From an uncultured bacterium (GTDB lineage: Bacteria > Bacteroidota > Bacteroidia > CAILMK01), in assembly GCA_903835275.1 (NCBI GenBank), contig CAILMK010000389.1, forward strand, positions 1 through 13,968: 13,968 nt of DNA. Reading direction: 5' to 3'. How positions within the stretch are numbered: position 1 is the first letter of the stretch; each line of letters begins with the position of its first letter. The position numbers and the translations under genes were made by a program. Below the pieces are notes generated by a model. That model did not search any database. It worked only from the letters and a program-made list of their open reading frames with translations, and had not been told where the DNA came from. Of this stretch, positions 6,141 to 12,634 are shown piece by piece.

Positions 6141-8036
6141 TTAATCTTCTAACGTACTTACGTCCCCAATTTCGGTTCCGAGCTCCTTTGCTTTAAGGAC
6201 GCGGCGCATGATCTTGCCAGAGCGTGTTTTCGGAAGTTTGTCAACAAACTCGATTTCATCGGGCATGCCTATAGCGCCAAGCTCATTCCGAACATGATTT
6301 TTTACTGTTTGCAATAACGTTTCCGATGGCACAACTCCCTGGCGAAGGATAACAAATGCCTTGATGCTTTGTCCTTTTATTTCATGCGGTTTCCCAATAA
6401 CAGCAGCTTCTGCAATACTTTCACAGGAAACTAATGCGCTTTCAACCTCTGCGGTACCGATGCGGTGACCTGATACATTCAGCACATCATCAGACCTGCC
6501 CAGGATCATGATAAATCCATCTTCATCCTTCGTGGCAAGATCCCCCGCGAAATAAAATCCTTTCATTTCAGTCCAGTATTGCTGAAAACGCGGAGCATCA
6601 TTATAACAAGTGCGCAATGCTGATGGCCAAGGCTTTTTTATCACCAGTAAGCCAACAGTATTTGCCGGCAAACTTTCACCATTTTTATTCACGACATCGG
6701 TTTCAACACCAAAAAAAGGTCTACCAGCCCTGCCGGGTTTTTGTTTGCAGGCCGGAAGTGAAAGTATCATGTGGCCCCCTGTTTCAGTTTGCCACCAGGT
6801 ATCTATAACCACGCAATTATTCCTGCCAATATTTTTATAATACCAGAGCCATGCTTCAGGATTTATTGGCTCGCCCACGCTACCTAATATTTTTAATGAA
6901 GAAAGATCGTATTTAGCGGGCCATGCTTCCCCGTATTTCATAAATAGACGTACGGCTGTTGGTGCAGTATAAAACTTAGTGACCTTATATTTTTCAATAA
7001 GTCCCCACCACACACCCGGATCGGGAAAATCAGGCGCTCCTTCAAATATTAAAGAAGTAGCTCCATTGGAAAGCGGCCCATAAACAATGTATGAATGTCC
7101 CGTTACCCAGCCGGTATCGGCAGTGCACCAATAGATATCATCAGGCTTCAAATCAAACGCAAGTCTGGTAGTATAATGCGTAAATAAATTATAACCTCCC
7201 GTTGTATGCAGTACACCCTTTGGTTTCCCAGTGGTCCCGGATGTGTAAAGGATAAATAATGGTTGTTCAGCATCCATCGGTTCAGCAGTCATTTCATCCG
7301 ATTGATCGATTATAAAATCATAATAATCAACTTCTTTTTCTACCAGTTCAAACTTTTCTTCCCGTTGGTGGACAATTATTTTTTCAACATATACAAGGCC
7401 ATCTACAGCCTCATCAACCACTGATTTAAGAAGAATGATCTTCCCTCTTCTTTTAGTATAGGCAGAACATATTATTACTTTTGATTGTGATTCCTCAATT
7501 CTCAAACGTAATGCGGAAGCGCTGAATCCTGCGTAAACCACTGAATGGATTGCACCAATCCTCGCGCATGCAAGTATTGCAACGATCTGTTCTATGGTAA
7601 GGGGCATATATACAGTGATGCGATCTCCCTTTACCACACCCATTTCTTTTAGACCATTTGCGAATTTATTTACCTTTTTAAGCAATTCGCCATAGGTTAT
7701 CCGTTCCTCCTTGCCTTCCTCATTCGTGTAAATATAAGCCAATGTATTTTCCTTGCCTCCTGCAATATGGCGATCGAGGCAATTGTAGGTAATGTTCAAT
7801 TCGCCACCTGAGAACCACTTATAATCCGGGTAATTCCATTCCAGAACGGTATCCCATTTTTTATGCCAGTGCAATTCTTCCGAAGCAATTTTTGCCCAGA
7901 ATTTTTCAGGATCTGCAATGGATTCCGCATATAATTTTTCATACCCTGCCTCACTGATTGCTGCATTGGCGATAATGTTAGCCGGAGCCTGGAATTCCTG
8001 TTTTGCCTGTAATAATACTTCGCTTTCGTCTGACAT
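6141..8036 (-). CDS. acs: Acetyl-CoA synthetase (AMP-forming)
   Basis: A 631-residue cytoplasmic ligase that makes acetyl-CoA from acetate, ATP and CoA through acetyl-AMP. The P-loop is YTSGTTGKPKGVLHTTGGY (264-282). WWQTETGG (414-421) includes the tryptophan that limits the acyl pocket to acetate, which argues against a longer-chain acyl-CoA synthetase. The hinge and adenylate region is FAGDLATKDEDGFIMILGRS (496-515), followed by DDVLNVSGHRIGTAEVES (516-533). LPKTRSGKIMRR (601-612) holds Lys608, the adenylation lysine that is the target of reversible acetylation in studied homologues. CoA-contacting basic residues lie in KRRGK (195-199). Length and motif order are those of true Acs. The ATG at 8036 follows its promoter by about 20 bases. 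No acetylase or deacetylase partner gene is adjacent. Confidence 0.97.
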   Translation of the reverse strand: MSDESEVLLQAKQEFQAPANIIANAAISEAGYEKLYAESIADPEKFWAKIASEELHWHKKWDTVLEWNYPDYKWFSGGELNITYNCLDRHIAGGKENTLAYIYTNEEGKEERITYGELLKKVNKFANGLKEMGVVKGDRITVYMPLTIEQIVAILACARIGAIHSVVYAGFSASALRLRIEESQSKVIICSAYTKRRGKIILLKSVVDEAVDGLVYVEKIIVHQREEKFELVEKEVDYYDFIIDQSDEMTAEPMDAEQPLFILYTSGTTGKPKGVLHTTGGYNLFTHYTTRLAFDLKPDDIYWCTADTGWVTGHSYIVYGPLSNGATSLIFEGAPDFPDPGVWWGLIEKYKVTKFYTAPTAVRLFMKYGEAWPAKYDLSSLKILGSVGEPINPEAWLWYYKNIGRNNCVVIDTWWQTETGGHMILSLPACKQKPGRAGRPFFGVETDVVNKNGESLPANTVGLLVIKKPWPSALRTCYNDAPRFQQYWTEMKGFYFAGDLATKDEDGFIMILGRSDDVLNVSGHRIGTAEVESALVSCESIAEAAVIGKPHEIKGQSIKAFVILRQGVVPSETLLQTVKNHVRNELGAIGMPDEIEFVDKLPKTRSGKIMRRVLKAKELGTEIGDVSTLED

Positions 8037-8061
8037 AATACTCAGTTTAATATTTGAAAGC

Positions 8062-8069
8062 CAAAGATA
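8062..8069 (-). promoter_or_regulatory. -7 promoter element (TATCTTTG) of acs
   Basis: An exact TAnnTTTG on the minus strand, placing the start near 8057 and giving a leader of about 20 bases. The only TTTG upstream comes 17 bases before it and is formed by the end of the poly-U run of the preceding terminator. At the more usual spacing of 20 the -33 position is TTTT from the same run. Confidence 0.6.
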
Positions 8070-8087
8070 GGAAAAAGATATGATTGC

Positions 8088-8137
8088 AAAAAAAATCCTG
8101 CTTTTTCAGGCGAATAATTTTCTCTTGAAAAAGCAGG
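8088..8137 (-). terminator. Intrinsic terminator downstream of the transporter and small-protein genes
   Basis: On the minus strand CCTGCTTTTTCA (8126-8137) pairs perfectly with TGAAAAAGCAGG (8097-8108): twelve base pairs around a 17-base loop. A single A (8096) is followed by eight consecutive T residues (8088-8095). This is a canonical Rho-independent terminator, 28 bases past the stop of the 109-residue gene, and it separates that unit from acs. Confidence 0.9.
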
Positions 8138-8165
8138 AAGCTCATGCCTGCAAATTGAAGAAAGC

Positions 8166-8495
8166 CTAATGGCTATTTGCCTGATCCGGAACTTCCCTGA
8201 CTTTACTGATAAAATCAGAAAGACCCGTATCAGCATAAGTTCCGAATGCAGTCATTATAGTGCCTTTTTTACCATCTGCTGTTTCAATTGCATAAATAAC
8301 AGACATATCATCAGGATCTGAAGCTCCTTCAAAACGGAAATGCTCTATTATTTTTACCTGGGATGGAGAATAAAATTTTGCAACATCTTCAAGGGAGCAA
8401 AGACCTTGTGTTTGGTATTGAAAATCTTTATCGTAGCCTTCACTTTTGAGTGCCTTAACACAATCCAGAGAGTTTATTGCTTCTGCGGGTTTCAT
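8166..8495 (-). CDS. Small conserved Bacteroidota protein of unknown function (RFEG-PDD-YAI type)
   Basis: A 109-residue acidic, soluble protein with no signal peptide or membrane segment. EHFRFEGASDPDDMSVIYAI (51-70) followed by GTIMTAFGTYAD (78-89) resembles a family of about 100 residues common in this phylum and often labelled phosphoribosylpyrophosphate synthetase in databases, although it is far too short for that enzyme and lacks its motifs. That family recall is from memory. The frame stays open to a TTG at 8540, but the ATG at 8495 fits the family start (MKPAEAINSLDCVKALKSEGY-like) and is preferred. Sixty-four bases separate it from the upstream transporter gene, with no clear promoter between, so it may be co-transcribed and end at the terminator 8088-8137. 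Confidence 0.75.
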   Translation of the reverse strand: MKPAEAINSLDCVKALKSEGYDKDFQYQTQGLCSLEDVAKFYSPSQVKIIEHFRFEGASDPDDMSVIYAIETADGKKGTIMTAFGTYADTGLSDFISKVREVPDQANSH

Positions 8496-8559
8496 ATCGT
8501 TAATTTTTAATTTAGTGTTTTCATAACATTTGATTGTCAAAAAAAGTTGATAAATGCAT

Positions 8560-9843
8560 TTATTTGTTAATCAGAAAATAAATTAATCCAATGGCGGAGC
8601 CGGTCATTATTATCAACGTGATATATCCAAGGATATTTGAAAATCTATTATTGGTATATTCACCCATTACTTTTTTATTATTGCAAATGTGCATAATGAC
8701 AGCAATAAGAACCGGAGCAGTTAAACCGTATAAAATGGCTGAATAAAGCAGTGCCTGTATAGGCGTAATACCAATGTAATTTAATGACAACCCCAGAAGT
8801 AGTGAAACAATGACGATGATGTAAAATGGCCTTGCCTGGTGAAATTTCTTATCCAAACCGCTGTTCCATCCGAAGGTTTCTGATACAATATAAGATAATG
8901 AACCTGTCAGGACAGGAATCGCCAGAAGGCCGGTGCCAATGATCCCGACAGCAAAAAGAGCATAAGCAGATTTGCCGGCAAGAGGTTCCAAAGCCTTTGC
9001 GGCCTGCTCTACCGTGTCAATTTTACGTATACCTGCCTTGAATAATACTGCTCCGGTGGTAAGTATGGTGAAAAACATAACTGTATTCGAGAACAGCATT
9101 CCATAATTTACATCCTTTTTCATGTCGTCCATGATCTGCTTATTCACAACAATTCTTTTCTTGTGCACCATATCTTCTGCTTCCATGGTAGCCTGCCAGA
9201 AAAACAAATAAGGCGAAATGGTCGTACCGAGTATTGCCACTAATATCTCAAAGAAATTCCTGTCAAACCTAATGGTCGGAATAAATGTATGAAAGGCCAC
9301 ATCTCCCCAGTCTACCTTGACCAGAAATGGAATAATGAAGTACAAAAACAAGGAAAGGCATAACCATTTTAATCCTGAAGCAAGTTTTTTATATGGGTAT
9401 TTTATGATGCAATACATCATCAGGCCCGTAAAGAAAATACTGAATACATAATCCGGAATTGCGGGGAAAATAAGATTGGAGACCGCGCCCATTGCCTGTA
9501 TATCTGCGCCGATATTTAAAATGATGGCAGGGAAACTGAACAACATCATTGTATACATCAGGGACTTCGGATAATTTTTTTTCAGGGTGCCCGTCAACCC
9601 CTCCTGCGTTACTATACCCACGCGTGCACACATCCCCTGTATGGTTGCCATAAGGGGAAATGTCAGTAGTGCGGTCCATAATGTAGAGAAACCAAATCCA
9701 GCTCCTGCCTGGGAATATGTTGCAATGCCGGATGGATCATCGTCACTTGCGCCGGTTATAAGACCCGGTCCAAGAACTTTCCATAAGTTTTTGAACTTCG
9801 CTCCAAATTTGACAGGCCTGCCCGTGGATCTTTTTTTATACAT
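8560..9843 (-). CDS. Nramp (SLC11)-related cation transporter with a non-canonical metal site
   Basis: From the ATG at 9843 the protein has 427 residues and about eleven hydrophobic segments, as in the Nramp family of proton-coupled divalent metal transporters of the inner membrane. GASDDDPSGIATYSQAGAGF (31-50) corresponds to helix 1 and ILGTTISPYLFFWQ (204-217) to helix 6. In canonical members these read DPGN and A-x-x-M-P-H. Here the Asp and the helix-6 Pro are kept, but the metal-binding Asn is Gly39, Met is Ser210 and His is Tyr212. Manganese or iron transport should therefore not be assumed. The frame extends to a GTG at 9897, but a promoter element (9881-9888) lies inside that extension, so 9843 is chosen. 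The substrate is unknown. Confidence 0.85.
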   Translation of the reverse strand: MYKKRSTGRPVKFGAKFKNLWKVLGPGLITGASDDDPSGIATYSQAGAGFGFSTLWTALLTFPLMATIQGMCARVGIVTQEGLTGTLKKNYPKSLMYTMMLFSFPAIILNIGADIQAMGAVSNLIFPAIPDYVFSIFFTGLMMYCIIKYPYKKLASGLKWLCLSLFLYFIIPFLVKVDWGDVAFHTFIPTIRFDRNFFEILVAILGTTISPYLFFWQATMEAEDMVHKKRIVVNKQIMDDMKKDVNYGMLFSNTVMFFTILTTGAVLFKAGIRKIDTVEQAAKALEPLAGKSAYALFAVGIIGTGLLAIPVLTGSLSYIVSETFGWNSGLDKKFHQARPFYIIVIVSLLLGLSLNYIGITPIQALLYSAILYGLTAPVLIAVIMHICNNKKVMGEYTNNRFSNILGYITLIIMTGSAIGLIYFLINK

Positions 9844-9880
9844 AAGTTTTAAGAACTGAATCCCGTTCTTATTAATTTCA

Positions 9881-9888
9881 CAAAAATA
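9881..9888 (-). promoter_or_regulatory. -7 promoter element (TATTTTTG) of the Nramp-related gene
   Basis: A full TAnnTTTG match on the minus strand. The -33 position at 20 bases spacing is T-rich but has no TTTG. The start would fall near 9876, about 33 bases before the ATG at 9843, which rules out the GTG at 9897 as the initiation codon for this transcript. Confidence 0.5.
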
Positions 9889-9933
9889 GCATAACACTCT
9901 TTCTTATAAAAATAAAGTATAATTATGTAATAT

Positions 9934-11112
9934 TTAGCGGATAGCATTCATAATAACATTGCATGCAAAAAGTATTTCTTCATTGCTAATTACCAATGGG
10001 GGCGCTATTCGCAGACATTTATCGTTGAATAAAAACCAGTCTGTAATCACGCCGTTTTCAATACAATGATGAATGACTCGTTGAACCTCAGCGAAACTTT
10101 CCAATTCCAGTGCAGCAAGAAGTCCCGCCGAATGAAAAGCCTTTATTTTTGGCGAAACCAGCAATTCCCTGAAAAGGGATTCTTTTTCCTTTACAGTATC
10201 AATAACTCCTGAGCTAACCAGGATATTCAATGCCGCATGGCCTGCCGCGCAGGAAACCGGATGGCCACCGAAAGTTGTAATATGACCTAGCACTGGATCA
10301 AAGCTTAATGTTTGCATGATTTCCCTCGATGAAATAAAAGCTCCCAGGGGCATTCCACCACCGAATGCCTTTCCCAGCAACAAAATATCAGGAACTACAC
10401 CGTATTGCTCGAAAGCCCATAATGAACCGGTTCGTCCCATTCCGGTTTGTATTTCATCAAAAACCAAAAGCACCCCAAATTCTGTGCATCTATCCCTAAG
10501 CGCGGATAAAAAAACGGGATCAATTTTCCGTACTCCGGCTTCCACCTGTACGAGGTCTATAAAAACAGCTGCTGTTTTTTCATTGATCCTTTCAAGAGCA
10601 GGGATATCATTGTAAGGCAATTGAATACAATCCGGCAAAAGCGGACGGTAAGCACTTTTCAACCACTCACCTCCTGCCAGACTCAGTGCCCCCTGCGTAC
10701 TACCATGATAGGCATTTTCAAAACTCACAAAACCTGTTCGGCCTGTATATCGTTTTGCCAGTTTCATGGCTCCTTCAGTGGCTTCTGCACCTGAATTGGT
10801 GAAATAAACAGAATCCAGTTGTGGCGGAAGATTTTCCACAAGCAGCCTGGCATACTCATTTTGCGGGCTTTGAATATACTCTCCATACACCATCAGGTGA
10901 AGGTGTTTATCTGCCTGTTTTTTAATTGCATCAATAATTTCCGGGCGGCCATGCCCTAGCGCACTTACGCTGATCCCTGAGATAAGATCAAGGTATTTTT
11001 TTCCGTCGGTATCATATAAATAACAGCCTTCCGCGTGTTCAACTTCAAGCCCCAGCGGAATATCAGAAGTTTGTCCGATATGACGTAGAAAAAATTCCCT
11101 TTGTGATAGCAT
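9934..11112 (-). CDS. Class III PLP-dependent aminotransferase (ornithine/acetylornithine/GABA type)
   Basis: A 392-residue fold-type I aminotransferase of subgroup II, which moves an omega- or alpha-amino group to a 2-oxoacid. TNSGAEATEGAMKLAKRYTG (105-124) holds the PLP phosphate-binding loop, AYHGSTQGALSL (134-145) the ring-stacking region, VFDEIQTGMGRTGS (217-230) the Asp219-Glu220 pair, and LLGKAFGGGMPLGAF (245-259) the Schiff-base Lys248. TTFGGHPVSCAA (279-290) supplies the second-subunit Thr. The usual EP-x-Q-G/A-E segment reads DLVQVEAG here (186-193), a modest departure. Databases would probably call it an aspartate aminotransferase family protein; ornithine, putrescine, GABA or acetylornithine are all possible substrates. 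It diverges from a small membrane protein gene and an agmatinase-family gene, which weakly favours an amine or arginine-derived substrate. Confidence 0.92.
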   Translation of the reverse strand: MLSQREFFLRHIGQTSDIPLGLEVEHAEGCYLYDTDGKKYLDLISGISVSALGHGRPEIIDAIKKQADKHLHLMVYGEYIQSPQNEYARLLVENLPPQLDSVYFTNSGAEATEGAMKLAKRYTGRTGFVSFENAYHGSTQGALSLAGGEWLKSAYRPLLPDCIQLPYNDIPALERINEKTAAVFIDLVQVEAGVRKIDPVFLSALRDRCTEFGVLLVFDEIQTGMGRTGSLWAFEQYGVVPDILLLGKAFGGGMPLGAFISSREIMQTLSFDPVLGHITTFGGHPVSCAAGHAALNILVSSGVIDTVKEKESLFRELLVSPKIKAFHSAGLLAALELESFAEVQRVIHHCIENGVITDWFLFNDKCLRIAPPLVISNEEILFACNVIMNAIR

Positions 11113-11144
11113 CTGTAATTAAAAAATAATGATTTACTTAATGA

Positions 11145-11152
11145 CAAAGATA
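11145..11152 (-). promoter_or_regulatory. -7 promoter element (TATCTTTG) of the aminotransferase gene
   Basis: An exact TAnnTTTG on the minus strand, with a predicted start near 11140 and a leader of about 28 bases. No TTTG is found at -33; TTTC at 11174-11177 is the closest. An 18-base palindrome begins two bases upstream and fills the spacer between the two boxes. Confidence 0.6.
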
Positions 11153-11153
11153 A

Positions 11154-11171
11154 GCTATAAAATTTTATAGC
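11154..11171. promoter_or_regulatory. 18-base perfect palindrome, candidate operator
   Basis: GCTATAAAA (11154-11162) is followed directly by its reverse complement TTTTATAGC (11163-11171). It lies in the promoter spacer of the minus-strand aminotransferase and just upstream of the plus-strand promoter at 11197-11204, a place where a dimeric regulator could affect both. Its low complexity leaves room for chance. Confidence 0.45.
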
Positions 11172-11196
11172 CTGAAAAGGTTACGGGTTTAAAATA

Positions 11197-11204
11197 TATC
11201 TTTG
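11197..11204 (+). promoter_or_regulatory. -7 promoter element (TATCTTTG) of the small membrane protein gene
   Basis: An exact TAnnTTTG ending only seven bases before the ATG at 11212. Transcription starting about five bases past the element would leave a leader of two or three bases, so the mRNA is probably leaderless or nearly so. A -33 TTTG is not visible. Confidence 0.6.
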
Positions 11205-11211
11205 CACCGGA

Positions 11212-11490
11212 ATGGCTAAAAGAAAAACTCCATCAAGTACATTAATACTGGCACTGGCAATATTATCGGTGCTATTTTGCTGGATGTACGGCATTGTTGG
11301 TATCGGCCTTGGAGTAATTTCCTTTTATAAAGTTATTCAATTCAGAAGGATGAAAACCCCTTCGGGGAAAAAAGCCATAAAACTGCAATGGGCCAAAACA
11401 TTATCCATCTGCGGAAGCCTTTTATCCTTGATTTTCCTGATTTATTATATCATGGTATTATCGTACGGTACGTTCATTCATTTTTTTTAA
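11212..11490 (+). CDS. Small two-helix membrane protein, DUF4190-like
   Basis: A 92-residue protein with a basic N-terminus (MAKRKTP), a first hydrophobic stretch at about 10-39 (LILALAILSVLFCWMYGI, then VGIGLGVISFY), a basic middle loop (RRMKTPSGKKAIK, 45-57) and a second helix at about 65-85 ending in FIHFF. The FCWMYGIVGIGLGVISF pattern resembles small Bacteroidota membrane proteins of the DUF4190 or CCC-motif type, whose function is unknown to me. By the positive-inside rule the loop should be cytoplasmic. It lies 39 bases upstream of the agmatinase-family gene, which has its own promoter element, so co-transcription is possible but not required. Confidence 0.75.
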   Translation: MAKRKTPSSTLILALAILSVLFCWMYGIVGIGLGVISFYKVIQFRRMKTPSGKKAIKLQWAKTLSICGSLLSLIFLIYYIMVLSYGTFIHFF

Positions 11491-11516
11491 AAGAAGTAAA
11501 AATCCCCAAAAGAGCC

Positions 11517-11524
11517 TAAATTTG
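11517..11524 (+). promoter_or_regulatory. -7 promoter element (TAAATTTG) of the agmatinase-family gene
   Basis: A full TAnnTTTG match that ends five bases before the ATG at 11530. The predicted start coincides with the start codon, suggesting a leaderless transcript. No -33 TTTG lies at 19-21 bases upstream, so the call rests on the -7 box and its position. Confidence 0.45.
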
Positions 11525-11529
11525 TTATT

Positions 11530-12600
11530 ATGAATCCAGAAGAAAGATCAAAGGCACGGGAAGAAAAACTCAAAAATTACAATCCTAACGAAAATGGCTT
11601 GCATGACCAGGGTATTTTCGGGCTGCCTTTTACCGGGGAAGAATCAGAAATTGTATTGCTTCCAGTTCCATGGGAAGTGACCGTTTCCTACAATTCAGGT
11701 ACTGCTTCGGGCCCGCAGGAAATATTATTTGCCTCCCATCAGATCGATCTTTTTGACACACTATACCCCGGAGGCTGGCGCCATGGAATTGCCATGCAGG
11801 ACATTGTTCCGGAGTGGCAAAGTTTAAGTGATAAACTCAGGGAAGATGTAGAGTTTTACCTGGATTCTCTTTCTTCGGGCATTGCTTTTCCTGACAATAT
11901 GGGGATTACTGCAAAAGTGAACAGGGAATGCGAAAAATTAAATACCTGGGTAAAGGCACAGACTTCCGCACTTTTGGAACAAGACAAGATCGTAGGTTTG
12001 GTAGGCGGAGACCACAGCACACCCCTTGGATACTTGCAGGCACTTGCAGAAAGGCATAGCGCTTTTGGTATCCTGCAAATAGATGCACATGCGGATTTGC
12101 GTGACGCATACGAAGGTTTCACCTATTCCCATGCATCAATATTCTATAATGCACTGCAAATACCACAGATAAAAAAACTGGTGCAACTCGGCATCCGTGA
12201 TTTTTGTGAAGCGGAATTTGAACTCTCTCAAAGTACTTCAGGCATATCTGTTATTATTACTGACTACGATATAAAAAAGAAAAGCTTCCAGGGAATTACC
12301 TGGCACGACCAGTGCATCGAATATATCGCCCACCTACCTGAAAAAGTATATATCTCATTTGACATAGACGGATTGGAGCCTTCGCTTAGTCCAAGCACTG
12401 GTACACCTGTTCCGGGTGGTTTTAAACTTGAAGAAGTTATCTACCTCATAGAACTACTCATAGAAAGCGGCAGAAAGATCATTGGATTTGATCTTTGTGA
12501 AGTAGCCGTTGATTACAATGAATGGGATGCGAATGTAGGTAGCCGCGTGCTCTACAAATTATGCATGCTTGCAGCAAAAAGCAAGTTCGGCAGCCAATAA
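11530..12600 (+). CDS. Arginase/agmatinase/formiminoglutamase (ureohydrolase) family protein
   Basis: A 356-residue binuclear manganese ureohydrolase. The metal-binding signatures are all present: LVGGDHSTPLGY (157-168) with His162, DAHADLRD (185-192) with Asp185, His187 and Asp189, and SFDIDGLEPSLSPSTGTPVP (276-295) with Asp278 and Asp280. Agmatinases give putrescine and urea from agmatine; arginases and formiminoglutamases use related guanidino or formimino substrates, and the motifs alone do not separate them. The N-terminal part of about 120 residues is longer than in classical agmatinases but is usual for the form annotated as agmatinase family in this phylum. The next internal Met is at residue 89, within the fold, so the ATG at 11530 is the only reasonable start. 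Divergent to a class III aminotransferase that could use an amine product. Confidence 0.9.
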   Translation: MNPEERSKAREEKLKNYNPNENGLHDQGIFGLPFTGEESEIVLLPVPWEVTVSYNSGTASGPQEILFASHQIDLFDTLYPGGWRHGIAMQDIVPEWQSLSDKLREDVEFYLDSLSSGIAFPDNMGITAKVNRECEKLNTWVKAQTSALLEQDKIVGLVGGDHSTPLGYLQALAERHSAFGILQIDAHADLRDAYEGFTYSHASIFYNALQIPQIKKLVQLGIRDFCEAEFELSQSTSGISVIITDYDIKKKSFQGITWHDQCIEYIAHLPEKVYISFDIDGLEPSLSPSTGTPVPGGFKLEEVIYLIELLIESGRKIIGFDLCEVAVDYNEWDANVGSRVLYKLCMLAAKSKFGSQ

Positions 12601-12615
12601 ACCGTCCGGGTTTAA

Positions 12616-12631
12616 CAGGAAAAAGTTCCTG
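12616..12631. terminator. Small hairpin between convergent genes
   Basis: CAGGAA (12616-12621) and TTCCTG (12626-12631) form a six-base stem with an AAAG loop in the 34-base gap between the agmatinase-family stop and the convergent gene. There is no proper T-run after it on either strand, so its terminator role is weakly supported. Confidence 0.3.
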
Positions 12632-12634
12632 ACA

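Noticed and set aside
8042..8236. A 64-codon minus-strand open frame overlapping the end of the small conserved gene
   Set aside because: It runs across the strong terminator hairpin and overlaps a better-supported gene in another frame. The translation shows no motif.
8496..8540. A TTG start at 8540 for the small conserved protein
   Set aside because: The ATG at 8495 fits the family length and avoids a rare start codon. The 15 extra residues look like translated leader.
9844..9897. A GTG start at 9897 for the Nramp-related transporter
   Set aside because: The extension contains the TATTTTTG promoter element, so the transcript would begin after this codon. The ATG at 9843 is preferred.
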